A program made the translations under genes and the position numbers. The notes under the pieces were generated by a model that saw only the letters and a program-made list of their open reading frames with translations, did no database searches and was not told the origin of the DNA. Below are positions 47,734-56,046 of a stretch of 64,000 bases of DNA, in pieces (position 1 is the stretch's first letter; each line of letters opens with the position of its first letter). Source of the DNA: Zhihengliuella halotolerans (GTDB lineage Bacteria; Actinomycetota; Actinomycetes; Actinomycetales; Micrococcaceae); assembly GCF_004217565.1 (NCBI RefSeq), contig NZ_SHLA01000001.1, forward strand, positions 2,046,001 through 2,110,000, given 5' to 3'.

Positions 47734-49221
47734 TCAGGCGTCGATCCGCTCGTTCTCCAGACCCGCGGCGGTCGCGTTGCGGCGGACCTTGCGCCAGCCG
47801 ATCCAGAGCGCAGCGGCGATCACCGGAACGCAGCAGATCGTGTAGAGCCCGAGCCGGAACACCTCCCCCGTCTCCGGGTCCACCATCTTGTCGAAGCTGA
47901 TCAGGAACGCGATCACGGTCAGCGAGATCAGGCCGGCCCAGCTGGTCCACGGGGAGCCGGCCATCGGCAGCTTCGAGACCCGGCCCTTCTGCCGGCGCAG
48001 CATGATCTGGCACGCGAAGATCGTCGCCCACGTGAACAGGACGCCGATCGAGGCGGTGTTCAGGGCCAGGTCGAAGGCATAGGTGCCGCCCAGCCAGATG
48101 TTGACGAGGATGCCGACCAGATAGACCGCCCCGACGGCGAGGATCGCCGCGTACGGCACGTGCCGGGCGCTCATCCGCGTCAACCACGACGGGGCGTGGC
48201 CGTTGTTCGCCATGGTGCGGAAGATGCGCCCGAGCGAATACAGCCCCGAATTGCACGAGCTCAGCGCGGCGACGATCACCACGAAGTTCATGAGGTCGCC
48301 GATCCAGCCGATACCCAGCTGCGCGAAGACAGTCACGAACGGGCTCTCGCCCGCCTTGTACTGGTCCGAGGGCAGCAGCATCGCGAGCAGCAGCACCGAG
48401 CCGATGTAGAAGACCACGATGCGGACGACGACGGCGCGGATCGCCTTCGGGACCTCGCGTTCGGCATTCTTCATCTCGCCGGCCGTGATGCCGACGAGTT
48501 CGACCCCGTTGTAGGCGAAGATGACCGCGTTGAGCACGAGGATCGAGACGAGGAAGCCCGCCGGGAACATGCCGCCGTCGGCGGCGAAGAGGTTGTCGAC
48601 GGAGGCCCGGGACTCGCCGACCTGGGCATTCATGATCACGAGCGCCGTGCCGACCGCGAGGAAGATGAGGATCGCGGCGACCTTGAGGAAGGAGGCCCAG
48701 AACTCGACCTCGCCGAAGGCCTTGGCGCTGAAGAGGTTCACTGCCACGAGCAACACGAGGGCGCAGAGTGCCGAGATCTCGACGGGCACGTTCGGGAAGA
48801 AGAACCGGAAGTACAGCCCGACCGCGATGAGCTCGGCGATGCCGGTCATGACCCAGTTCAAGACATACATCCAGCCGGAGACGAACGCCCCTTTGGGGCC
48901 GAAGAGTTCACCGGCGTAGCTGACGAACGAACCGGAGGTCTGCCGGTACATGATCAGCTCGCCGAGGGCGCGCATGAGGAAATAGGCGATCAACCCGGCG
49001 AGCGCATAGGAGAAGACCAGGGCCGGGCCGGTCGACGCCAGGCGCCCGCCGGCGCCCATGAAGAGGCCGACGCCGATCGCCCCGCCCATGGCGATCATCT
49101 GGACGTGGCGGCGGGAGAGCGACTTCTGGTAACCCTCGCTCGTCAGGTTCGAGGCGGCTCCGTTGCCGCCGTCGTTCTGGCCCGCGCCGTGCGGCGCGGA
49201 CTCTCGAGTGCTCGTTGACAC
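47734..49221 (-). CDS. Amino acid permease (APC superfamily)
   Basis: 495 residues with 12 membrane segments. The amino acid transporter signature is in segment 1: SLSRRHVQMIAMGGAIGVGL followed by FMGAG. Segment 3 holds MRALGELIMYRQTSGSFVSY, as in the AAT family (GabP, CycA, LysP). It is a proton-coupled importer of an amino acid that the sequence does not identify. The start is GTG 49221, with AAGGAG five bases upstream. The much longer open frame running to 50652 is a shadow of menB. Confidence 0.9.
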   Translation of the reverse strand: MSTSTRESAPHGAGQNDGGNGAASNLTSEGYQKSLSRRHVQMIAMGGAIGVGLFMGAGGRLASTGPALVFSYALAGLIAYFLMRALGELIMYRQTSGSFVSYAGELFGPKGAFVSGWMYVLNWVMTGIAELIAVGLYFRFFFPNVPVEISALCALVLLVAVNLFSAKAFGEVEFWASFLKVAAILIFLAVGTALVIMNAQVGESRASVDNLFAADGGMFPAGFLVSILVLNAVIFAYNGVELVGITAGEMKNAEREVPKAIRAVVVRIVVFYIGSVLLLAMLLPSDQYKAGESPFVTVFAQLGIGWIGDLMNFVVIVAALSSCNSGLYSLGRIFRTMANNGHAPSWLTRMSARHVPYAAILAVGAVYLVGILVNIWLGGTYAFDLALNTASIGVLFTWATIFACQIMLRRQKGRVSKLPMAGSPWTSWAGLISLTVIAFLISFDKMVDPETGEVFRLGLYTICCVPVIAAALWIGWRKVRRNATAAGLENERIDA

Positions 49222-49425
49222 ACGGACTCCTTGGGATGGTAGAGCCAAAATATTCTCAGGGGTCGCGGATCGCGACAGTCCAGTGTAGGGAACGTCGCAG
49301 CACCCCGTGAGACGGAACACCACGGCGGATGCCCGGGATCGCGCCACCCGAGCCCTCCCGCCTGAGACACAACTCACAACCAGCGGCGTCCGTGACCGCG
49401 CCGAAACCCGACGCACGCGGCCGTG

Positions 49426-49439
49426 GCGCGCTAGCGCGC
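49426..49439. promoter_or_regulatory. Perfect palindrome at the menB promoter
   Basis: GCGCGCTAGCGCGC lies between the expected -35 and the TAGACT -10-like box (49446-49451) of menB. It is the length of a repressor site; no regulator is implied by the neighbours. It could also be chance in GC-rich DNA. Confidence 0.35.
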
Positions 49440-49458
49440 GAGCGATAGACTCGGGAGC

Positions 49459-50418
49459 GTGAATGCTGAAGCGAATGCACTGCCCGAGAAGGTCTCCGAC
49501 GGTTTCGATCCCACGCAGTGGCGCGTGGTGGAGGGCTTCGATTTCGAGGACATGACCTACCACCGCCAGGTGGAACGGGATCATGCGGGCGCCGTCGTGC
49601 GGGACCTGCCCACGGTCCGCATCGCGTTCGACCGCCCGGAGGTTCGCAATGCATTCCGCCCGAAGACCGTGGACGAGCTCTACCGCGCCCTCGACCACGC
49701 GCGCATGACCCCGAACGTCGCCACCGTGCTGCTCACGGGCAACGGCCCCTCCCCCAAGGACGCGGGCCACAGCTTCTGCTCCGGCGGCGACCAGCGCATC
49801 CGCGGCCGCGACGGCTACCGGTACGCCGACGGCGAGTCGGCCGAGACCATCGACCCGGCCCGCGCCGGCCGCCTGCACATCCTCGAGGTGCAGCGGCTCA
49901 TGCGCACGATGCCGAAGGTCGTCATCGCCGTCGTCAACGGCTGGGCCGCTGGCGGCGGACACTCGCTGCACGTCGTTGCCGACCTGACGATCGCCTCGCG
50001 CGATCACGGCAAGTTCAAGCAGACCGATGCGACCGTCGGATCGTTCGACGCCGGATACGGCTCGGCCCTGCTGGCCCGCCAGGTCGGGCAGAAGTTCGCG
50101 CGCGAGATCTTCTTCCGCGCGAAGACCTACACCGCCGAGGAGATGGTCGCCATGGGCGCCGTCAACGAGGCCGTGGAGCACGAGAAGCTCGAGGAGGTCG
50201 CCCTCGACTACGCCGCGGACATCGCCCGCCAGTCGCCGCAGGCGCTGCGGATGCTCAAGTTCGCGTTCAACCTGGCCGACGACGGCCTGGCCGGCCAGCA
50301 GGTCTTCGCCGGCGAGGCGACCCGCATGGCCTACATGACCGACGAGGCCGTCGAGGGCCGCGACGCCTTCCTCGCCAAGCGCGACCCCGACTGGTCGGAC
50401 TACCCCTACTACTTCTAG
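49459..50418 (+). CDS. menB: 1,4-dihydroxy-2-naphthoyl-CoA synthase MenB
   Basis: 319 residues of the crotonase family with MenB features: FCSGGDQRIRGRDGY (about residue 110), GWAAGGGHSLHVVADLTIAS (about 160), TVGSFDAGYGSALLARQVGQ (about 193) and the C-terminal DPDWSDYPYYF. It closes the second ring in menaquinone synthesis, turning o-succinylbenzoyl-CoA into the naphthoyl-CoA. It starts at GTG 49459; TAGACT ends seven bases upstream and there is no separate ribosome site, so the mRNA is probably leaderless. menE follows after seven bases. Confidence 0.95.
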   Translation: MNAEANALPEKVSDGFDPTQWRVVEGFDFEDMTYHRQVERDHAGAVVRDLPTVRIAFDRPEVRNAFRPKTVDELYRALDHARMTPNVATVLLTGNGPSPKDAGHSFCSGGDQRIRGRDGYRYADGESAETIDPARAGRLHILEVQRLMRTMPKVVIAVVNGWAAGGGHSLHVVADLTIASRDHGKFKQTDATVGSFDAGYGSALLARQVGQKFAREIFFRAKTYTAEEMVAMGAVNEAVEHEKLEEVALDYAADIARQSPQALRMLKFAFNLADDGLAGQQVFAGEATRMAYMTDEAVEGRDAFLAKRDPDWSDYPYYF

Positions 50419-50425
50419 AGGCCCC

Positions 50426-51541
50426 GTGCTCTCCGCTCCCCTGCAGTCCCTGTACGCCAAGCTGGCCGACGCCCTCGACGAGGGCCCGCCCGTCGAGCCC
50501 GTCGACTCCGGCATCGCCGGCGACCCGATCGTGACACACCCCGACGACGCCCCGGCGGGCACCGCCGTCGTGATCCGCACGTCCGGATCGAGCGGGGAGC
50601 CCAAGCGGACCGCGCTCACGGTGGAGGCGCTCGCCGCCTCGGCCGAGGCCACCGCAATGCACCTGCGCGCCGACGGCCAGTGGCTGCTCGCACTGCCGAC
50701 CCACTACGTCGCCGGCGTCTCCGTGCTCACGCGCAGCCTGTTCGCGGGCACGGCGCCCGTGGGGCTCGACGTCGATACGCCCTTCACGGCCGACGCATTC
50801 ACCGCGGCCGCCGCCGCGATGACGGACCGCGTCCGGCTCACCTCGCTCGTTCCGACTCAGCTGCAGCGCCTTCTGGCGGACCCGAGCGAGGCCACGCTGG
50901 CCGTCCTGAAGCGGTTCGACGCGATCCTCGTCGGCGGCGGCCGCACGCCCGACGCCGTCCGCGCCGAGGCCGCCAAGCACGGGCTCACCATCCGCCTCAC
51001 CTACGGCATGAGCGAGACGTGCGGCGGCTGTGTGTACGACGGCGTCCCGCTGCCCGGCGTGCAGGTGCGCGCCGAGAACGGCCGGCTCTCGCTCGGCGGC
51101 CCGATGGTCGCGGCCGGGTACATCGGCGACCCCGAGCGCACGAACGCCCACTTCAGCACGGACATGACGGGCGAACGCTGGTTCCTCACCGACGACCTCG
51201 GGTCCTTCGACCCGTCCGACGGCGGCCGGGTCAGCGTCGAGGGCAGGGTCGACGACGTCGTCGTCACCGGGGGCGTCAAAATTTCGGCCGCCGCGGTGCA
51301 GCGGGTCCTCGAAGCGGTGCCGGACGCCGGCGACGCGATCGTCGTCGGGGTCCCCGATCCGGAGTGGGGCGCCGCCGTCGCGTGCGCCTACACGGGCGAT
51401 GCCGATGCGGAGTCGCTCGCGCGACTCGTGCGCGCCGAGCTCGGCGGCCCGGCCGTGCCCAAGCGATGGCTCCGCGTCGGGGCCCTGCCGCGGCTCGCGA
51501 ACGGCAAACCGGACCGCCGGGCCGTCGTCGCACTGTTCTGA
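50426..51541 (+). CDS. menE: o-Succinylbenzoate-CoA ligase MenE (short actinobacterial form)
   Basis: 371 residues, an adenylate-forming enzyme. P-loop VVIRTSGSSGEPKRTALT is near residue 48; TYGMSETCGGCVYDG near 193; the lid VEGRVDDVVVTGGVKISAAA near 272. It activates o-succinylbenzoate with ATP and CoA just before MenB. It lacks the long N-terminal region of E. coli-type MenE, as is usual in actinobacteria. The GTG at 50426 follows AGAGG and lies seven bases after menB. Confidence 0.88.
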   Translation: MLSAPLQSLYAKLADALDEGPPVEPVDSGIAGDPIVTHPDDAPAGTAVVIRTSGSSGEPKRTALTVEALAASAEATAMHLRADGQWLLALPTHYVAGVSVLTRSLFAGTAPVGLDVDTPFTADAFTAAAAAMTDRVRLTSLVPTQLQRLLADPSEATLAVLKRFDAILVGGGRTPDAVRAEAAKHGLTIRLTYGMSETCGGCVYDGVPLPGVQVRAENGRLSLGGPMVAAGYIGDPERTNAHFSTDMTGERWFLTDDLGSFDPSDGGRVSVEGRVDDVVVTGGVKISAAAVQRVLEAVPDAGDAIVVGVPDPEWGAAVACAYTGDADAESLARLVRAELGGPAVPKRWLRVGALPRLANGKPDRRAVVALF

Positions 51542-51633
51542 GGTGCCGCAGCGCCTCCCGGATTTCGCCCCGCGGCCCCGAGGAGGGAAAATGGGGCGCT
51601 GACACAACGATATTCCGACCCGAGGGAGACGAC

Positions 51634-52542
51634 GTGGCGAGTCCAGGCCAGTGGATCGAGGGCGCCCGGCTGCGCACGCTGCCCATGGCGGTGGCCCCCG
51701 TCATCGTCGGAACGGCCGCGGCCTACGACGTCGACGAGAGCCTCCACTGGGTGCGCGCGCTCATGGCCGCCGCCGTCGCGCTGCTGCTGCAGATCGGCGT
51801 CAACTACTCCAACGACTACTCCGACGGGATCCGCGGCACCGACGACGCCCGCGTGGGCCCGCTGCGCCTGACCGCCTCGGGGCTCGCCGAGCCGAAACAC
51901 GTGAAGTACGCGGCTTTCGCGTGCTTCGGTCTGGCCGCGCTGGTGGGTGCGGCGCTCGTCGTCGTCTCGCAGGCCTGGCCGCTGCTGCTCGTCGGCGCGG
52001 CAGCGGTCTTTGCCGCGTGGGGGTACACGGGCGGGAAGAACCCGTACGGCTACCAGGGCCTGGGCGATATCTTCGTGTTCCTGTTCTTCGGGCTCGTCGC
52101 GACGCTCGGCACGACCTTCACGCAGGTGCTGCAGCTGACCGCTCCGGCCTGGGTCGGGGCCATCTCGACGGGCCTGATCGCCTCGGCGCTGCTCATGGCG
52201 AACAATGTCCGCGACATCCCCACCGACCGGGTGGCCGGGAAGCGGACCCTCGCGGTGCGGCTCGGCGACGAGTGGGCGCGCGCGACCTACGTGCTGATGC
52301 TCGCGGCCGCGCTCCTGCTGCCGCTGCTGCTGCTCGCCGAGCACCCGTGGCTCATGCTGGTCGCGCTCATCGCGCCGCTGTGCATCGCACCGTCGCTGAC
52401 GATGATGCGCGCCGGCCACGAGGAGAACGCCGCGCGCGGCGCGCTCATCCCGGTGCTCAAGCAGACGGGCGTGATCAATTTGGGCTACGCGGGCCTCTTC
52501 GCCGTCGGCATGGCCATCACGGTGGTGCTGCGCAACAGTTAG
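51634..52542 (+). CDS. menA: 1,4-dihydroxy-2-naphthoate prenyltransferase MenA
   Basis: 302 residues of the UbiA superfamily with about nine membrane segments. The first Asp-rich motif is in GVNYSNDYSDGIRGTDD (about residue 55) and the second in MANNVRDIPTDRVAGKRTLA (about 190). It attaches the isoprenoid tail to dihydroxynaphthoate in the membrane. GTG 51634 has GAGGGAG upstream. It lies 92 bases after menE, completing a menB-menE-menA set; its last four bases overlap the convergent DUF4229 gene. Confidence 0.93.
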   Translation: MASPGQWIEGARLRTLPMAVAPVIVGTAAAYDVDESLHWVRALMAAAVALLLQIGVNYSNDYSDGIRGTDDARVGPLRLTASGLAEPKHVKYAAFACFGLAALVGAALVVVSQAWPLLLVGAAAVFAAWGYTGGKNPYGYQGLGDIFVFLFFGLVATLGTTFTQVLQLTAPAWVGAISTGLIASALLMANNVRDIPTDRVAGKRTLAVRLGDEWARATYVLMLAAALLLPLLLLAEHPWLMLVALIAPLCIAPSLTMMRAGHEENAARGALIPVLKQTGVINLGYAGLFAVGMAITVVLRNS

Positions 52543-52835
52543 CTGCGCCCGCGCTCCGGATCCTCGCGCTCGGCCGCCTCGGCGGCCGCATCCTCTGCGG
52601 CGGCGTCGTCGTCGGCGACCTCGTTCTTCCGGCCGCCTGCTCCGGAGAACCGAGCTGCGAGGTCGGCGGACGCGGCCAGACGCAGCCGGTTGAAGAACAG
52701 GTAGCTGACCGCGAACGCGACCACAAGGCCGATCCCTGCGGCGACCCACAGATTCCAGCGCATCCCCCAGTAGAGGAGCCAGAAGACGGCGGCGAACAGG
52801 GCCAGGCGGAGGAGGGTGAATTTCAAGAACTGCAC
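52539..52835 (-). CDS. DUF4229 family membrane protein
   Basis: 98 residues. Two membrane segments (about residues 8-27 and 30-49: LALFAAVFWLLYWGMRWNLW, then VAAGIGLVVAFAVSYLFF) precede an acidic, Ala-rich tail. The pattern FLKFTLLRLALFA and the position next to menA fit DUF4229, a small actinobacterial family of unknown function. GTG start; TAGACT ends six bases upstream without a ribosome site. Confidence 0.75.
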   Translation of the reverse strand: MQFLKFTLLRLALFAAVFWLLYWGMRWNLWVAAGIGLVVAFAVSYLFFNRLRLAASADLAARFSGAGGRKNEVADDDAAAEDAAAEAAEREDPERGRS

Positions 52836-52904
52836 GCGCCAAGTCTAGCCCGCCGATCTTCGGCGGCGGTCCGCGCGTCGCCCCGTCTCCACTAAACTGG
52901 ACAC

Positions 52905-53342
52905 ATGGTCATTCGCCTCGCAATCGCAGCCTCGATCATCGCGCTGTTCGTCATCATCTACGCGCTGGTCGACTGCCTCCGCACGCCCCCGTACTCGGTG
53001 CGCAGCATCTCCAAACCGGCCTGGGTGCTCTCGATCCTGCTGCTTCCGCTCATCGGCGCCCTGCTGTGGTTCTTCCTCGGCCGGCCCCGCTCCGGCGAAG
53101 CGCCGGAACAGTACCGCGCCCCGGGATCTTCTTCGCGGACGTCGGCGCCCGACGACGACGCCGCCTTCCTGCGCCGCATCGAGTGGGAGCGCGAGCAGCA
53201 GGCCAAGGACGCCGAGCTGAAGAAGCGCGAGGAAGAACTCAAGAAGCGCGAAGGCAAGAAGGACGACGACGGCAAGCCCGACGACGAGGACGGCAGCGGC
53301 CCGGCGCCGAGCGGTCCCACCACGGACCCGCGCAACAACTGA
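52905..53342 (+). CDS. PLDc_N domain membrane protein
   Basis: 145 residues. An N-terminal hydrophobic segment, then YALVDCLRTPPYSVRSISKP followed by a second hydrophobic stretch ending WFFLGRPR, is the phospholipase-D-nuclease N-terminal (PLDc_N) module, which is only a membrane anchor domain. The remainder is a charged Lys/Glu/Asp-rich coil (about residues 90-135, heptad-like KKREEELKKREGKK). No catalytic domain is present. The ATG lies six bases after TAAACT, with no ribosome site. Confidence 0.8.
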   Translation: MVIRLAIAASIIALFVIIYALVDCLRTPPYSVRSISKPAWVLSILLLPLIGALLWFFLGRPRSGEAPEQYRAPGSSSRTSAPDDDAAFLRRIEWEREQQAKDAELKKREEELKKREGKKDDDGKPDDEDGSGPAPSGPTTDPRNN

Positions 53343-53368
53343 CGCAGCGGTCCCGGCCGGAACCGGGA

Positions 53369-53410
53369 GACGGCGGCCCCCGAACGCCCACGCGTTCAGG
53401 GGCCGCCGTC
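53369..53410. terminator. Bidirectional terminator between PLDc_N and rtcB genes
   Basis: GACGGCGGCCCC pairs perfectly with GGGGCCGCCGTC (12 bp), and GAACGC/GCGTTC extends the hairpin inside. It lies between the convergent stops at 53342 and 53424. Confidence 0.8.
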
Positions 53411-53423
53411 GTCGTACCCGGTG

Positions 53424-54590
53424 TCAGTCACCCTTGACGTTCACGATCTGGCGCAGGCGGTGCCGCACCGTCACGAGGGACTCGGCGTCGCTCATGACCT
53501 GATCGATCGGCTTGTAGGCGCCGGGGATCTCGTCGATGAACGCGTCCGTGTCGCGGTACTCGATGCCCTCCATCGCCGCGCGCAGCTGTTCGATCGTGAA
53601 GGTCTTGCGCGCCGCCGTACGCGAGTACTCCCGCCCCGCGCCGTGTGGCGAGGACTCGAGGGCCACCTTGTCGCCGCGGCCCTCGACCACGTACGACGCC
53701 GTCCCCATCGACCCCGGGATCAGGCCGAGGTCGCCTTCGCGGGCGCGGATGGCGCCCTTGCGGGAGACCCAGACCGACTTGCCGAAGTGCGTCTCACGCT
53801 CGGTGAAGTTGTGGTGGCAGTTGATGCGCTCCACCTCGTCGACGTCGCCGCCGACCCACTCGCCGAACTGGCGGATCACGCGGTCCATCATCTCCTCGCG
53901 GTTGAGGAGGGCGAACCGCTGCGCCCAGCGCAGCTCGCGGATGTACGTGTTGAACTCGTCGGTTCCCTCGGCGAGGTAGGCCAGGTCGGGGTCCTCGAGC
54001 TGGATCCAGTACTTCTTCGCGATCTGCTGGGCGACCTTGATGTGCCGCTGGGCGATCTTGTTCCCGACCCCGCGCGAGCCCGAGTGCAGGAACAGCCAGA
54101 CGGCATCCTCCTCGTCGAGGCAGACCTCGATGAAGTGGTTGCCCGAACCCAGCGAACCGAGCTGCAGCTCCCAATTGCCGGCGTAGGCGGCCGGATCGAA
54201 GCCGGCCTCAGCAGCGAGCCGGGTCAGCTCCTCGATCCGCGGGCGCGCCGTGTCCACGACCTTGCGGTTGTAGTGCCCGGCAGAGAGCGGGATCGCCCGC
54301 TCGATGGCCTCGCGCAGGGGCCGGCGGTCGGCCGGGAGCTGATCGCCCCGGTAGCCGGTCTTGACAGCGATCATGCCGCAGCCGATGTCCACTCCGACCG
54401 CTGCGGGGATGATGGCCCCCAGCGTCGGAATCACCGACCCGACGGTCGCCCCCTTGCCCAGGTGAGCGTCCGGCATGAGCGCCAGGTGCGGGAAGACGAA
54501 GGGCAGGCGTGACGTTGTTTCGGCCTGCTCGCGCGTCTTGGCGTCCAAGATGGACGCCCAGTTGACGAGCCGGCCGTTGATCCTCTCCAT
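53424..54590 (-). CDS. rtcB: RNA ligase RtcB
   Basis: 388 residues. RtcB motifs are complete: MPDAHLGKGATVGSV, AVGVDIGCGMIAV (metal Asp and Cys), GSGNHFIEVC, LFLHSGSRGVG, INCHHNFTERE and SSPHGAGREYSR, whose His accepts GMP. It joins RNA 2',3'-cyclic phosphate or 3'-phosphate ends to 5'-OH ends using GTP and Mn2+. No archease, rtcA or rtcR gene is adjacent. The ATG at 54590 has a weak ribosome site. The leader contains two hairpins (54609-54627 and 54641-54661). Confidence 0.93.
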   Translation of the reverse strand: MERINGRLVNWASILDAKTREQAETTSRLPFVFPHLALMPDAHLGKGATVGSVIPTLGAIIPAAVGVDIGCGMIAVKTGYRGDQLPADRRPLREAIERAIPLSAGHYNRKVVDTARPRIEELTRLAAEAGFDPAAYAGNWELQLGSLGSGNHFIEVCLDEEDAVWLFLHSGSRGVGNKIAQRHIKVAQQIAKKYWIQLEDPDLAYLAEGTDEFNTYIRELRWAQRFALLNREEMMDRVIRQFGEWVGGDVDEVERINCHHNFTERETHFGKSVWVSRKGAIRAREGDLGLIPGSMGTASYVVEGRGDKVALESSPHGAGREYSRTAARKTFTIEQLRAAMEGIEYRDTDAFIDEIPGAYKPIDQVMSDAESLVTVRHRLRQIVNVKGD

Positions 54591-54682
54591 GGTTTCACTT
54601 TCGGTTGATTTCGGTGCGGGGCCGAAAGCGAGAACGCGTGCTCGTCGCTGCAGTCGACGAGGTCACGCGGAATTCAGGCAAG

Positions 54683-54716
54683 AAAAAAGCCCCGCACCGG
54701 ACGACGGTTGCGGGGC
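54683..54716 (-). terminator. Intrinsic terminator of the small gene upstream of rtcB
   Basis: On the minus strand GCCCCGCA and TGCGGGGC pair, with CCG/CGG inside after one bulged base, followed by TTTTTT (54688-54683). It ends the transcript that covers the 52-residue gene and separates it from rtcB. Confidence 0.85.
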
Positions 54717-54732
54717 AGGCGAGGAACTCGCC

Positions 54733-54891
54733 TCAGTGCACCGACAACCTTGGGTGTCCGCTGTTCTTCTCCGAGCGCTGGTTAAAGCGCTCGAGGCCGA
54801 ACGTCAGGTAGGCGCGTTCGAATTGCGCCGCCTCGAGTAGGCGTGGCGCGCGGAAGTCAGCCGTTGCGGGGCGATGCTTCATGCCGGTCAT
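54733..54891 (-). CDS. Small protein of unknown function upstream of rtcB
   Basis: 52 residues from ATG 54891, with AAGGAAG in good position; an ATG three codons later is possible. It is rich in Arg, His and Glu with no membrane segment or known motif (middle part EAAQFERAYLTFGLERF may be a helix). Support for a real gene is the ribosome site, GC-biased third positions and a strong terminator just downstream. It lies between the terminated cytochrome operon and rtcB. No family recognised. Confidence 0.55.
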   Translation of the reverse strand: MTGMKHRPATADFRAPRLLEAAQFERAYLTFGLERFNQRSEKNSGHPRLSVH

Positions 54892-54962
54892 GGTGCTTCC
54901 TTTCCTGACGCGCGTCTGTTGCGGGGATGCTGGTCGGCGACCAACGAAGGTAAAACTACACG

Positions 54963-54991
54963 CGGTGCGTGCCCGTGGCAAGCACGCACCG
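54963..54991 (-). terminator. Intrinsic terminator of the cytochrome c operon
   Basis: CGGTGCGTGC pairs perfectly with GCACGCACCG (10 bp) nine bases beyond the ccsB stop; on the minus strand it is followed within a dozen bases by GTAGTTTTACC. Confidence 0.7.
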
Positions 54992-54999
54992 TGCAGCCT

Positions 55000-56043
55000 T
55001 CAGACTCCGGCGTAGGAGTGCAGGCCGTCGAAGTAGATGTTCACGACCGTGAAGTTGAAGATGAGGCACGCGTAGCCGACAATGCTCAGCCAGGCCGAAC
55101 GGACGCCCGTCCAGCCGCGGGTAGCGCGCGCGTGCAGGTAGCCCGCGTAGACGACCCAGATGACGAAGCTCCAGACCTCTTTGGGATCCCAGCCCCAGTA
55201 GCGGCCCCACGCGTGTTCGGCCCAGATCGCGCCGGCCATGACCGTGAACGTCCACAGCACAAAAGCGACGGCGTTGATCCGGTAGGCCAGGTTCTCGAGG
55301 GCGCCGGCGCTCGGCACGAGCCGCAGGAACGGCATGATGTCGCGCCCGTTGGCTTCGAGCGTTGTCTGGCGGCGATGCTGCATGAGCTGCATGACGTTGG
55401 CGACGAACGTGATCGTGAAGAGCGCCGAGGAGAGCACGGCGATGGAGACGTGGATGATCAGCCAGTAGGACTGCAGCGCCGGCACGAGGTGGCCGACCGG
55501 CGTGGGGAAGCCCATCGTCGCCGCGCACAGCATGACCGTGACGAGCAGCGTCACGAAGACACCCATGAAGCGCAGGTCCTTCTTGAGCAGCACCACGAGG
55601 TAGACGAGCGCGACGAACAGCGCGCCGGTCGAGAGGAACTCGTACATGTTCCCCCACGGCACACGCCCGGCGGCCACCGCGCGCGTGAGCACCGCGGCCA
55701 GGTGCACGACGGCCGCGAGCCACGTGAGCACGACGGCGACACGGGCGACGTTCCGCTTCGCCGAGGCCGCCGTGTAGTCCATCGAGTCGTCGACGAGCTG
55801 GTACGACGACGGCCGGTCGCCGCCGGGAGCCGACGCGGCGTACGGGGTGGACCCCGCCGCGCCGACGCTCGCTAGCTCCTTCGCCTCGCTGGCCAATACA
55901 TCCGCCTCGAGCGCGCGGATCGTCGCGTTGGACTTCGCCATGTCCCAGGCGAACGCGACGAGCGCGGCCGCGTAGGCGAACGCGGCGAGCAGCATGAACA
56001 GGTCGCTGTACGCCCCGAGTTCCTCGTTGATGGTTGGCAACAT
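55000..56043 (-). CDS. ccsB: Cytochrome c biogenesis protein CcsB (ResC/CcsA type)
   Basis: 347 residues with about eight membrane segments. The haem-handling WWD motif is in WGRYWGWDPKEVWSFVIWVV (about residue 275), with conserved His residues in HVSIAVLSS and nearby. Together with ResB it carries haem across the membrane and attaches it to apocytochrome c. A long polar loop (about residues 40-95) separates the first segment from the rest. The start has AGGAG upstream, three bases after resB. It is the last gene of the operon. Confidence 0.92.
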   Translation of the reverse strand: MLPTINEELGAYSDLFMLLAAFAYAAALVAFAWDMAKSNATIRALEADVLASEAKELASVGAAGSTPYAASAPGGDRPSSYQLVDDSMDYTAASAKRNVARVAVVLTWLAAVVHLAAVLTRAVAAGRVPWGNMYEFLSTGALFVALVYLVVLLKKDLRFMGVFVTLLVTVMLCAATMGFPTPVGHLVPALQSYWLIIHVSIAVLSSALFTITFVANVMQLMQHRRQTTLEANGRDIMPFLRLVPSAGALENLAYRINAVAFVLWTFTVMAGAIWAEHAWGRYWGWDPKEVWSFVIWVVYAGYLHARATRGWTGVRSAWLSIVGYACLIFNFTVVNIYFDGLHSYAGV

Positions 56044-56046
56044 CTG

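Noticed and set aside
49222-50652. Long N-terminal extension of the amino acid permease
   Set aside because: It is antisense to menB; the permease has a good ribosome site at GTG 49221 and its homology begins there.
54786-54842. tRNA-like T-arm (GCGCG-TTCGAAT-TGCGC) with outer inverted repeat
   Set aside because: There is no D-arm, anticodon arm or matching acceptor of tRNA geometry, and it lies inside the 52-residue frame. Kept only as possible local RNA structure.
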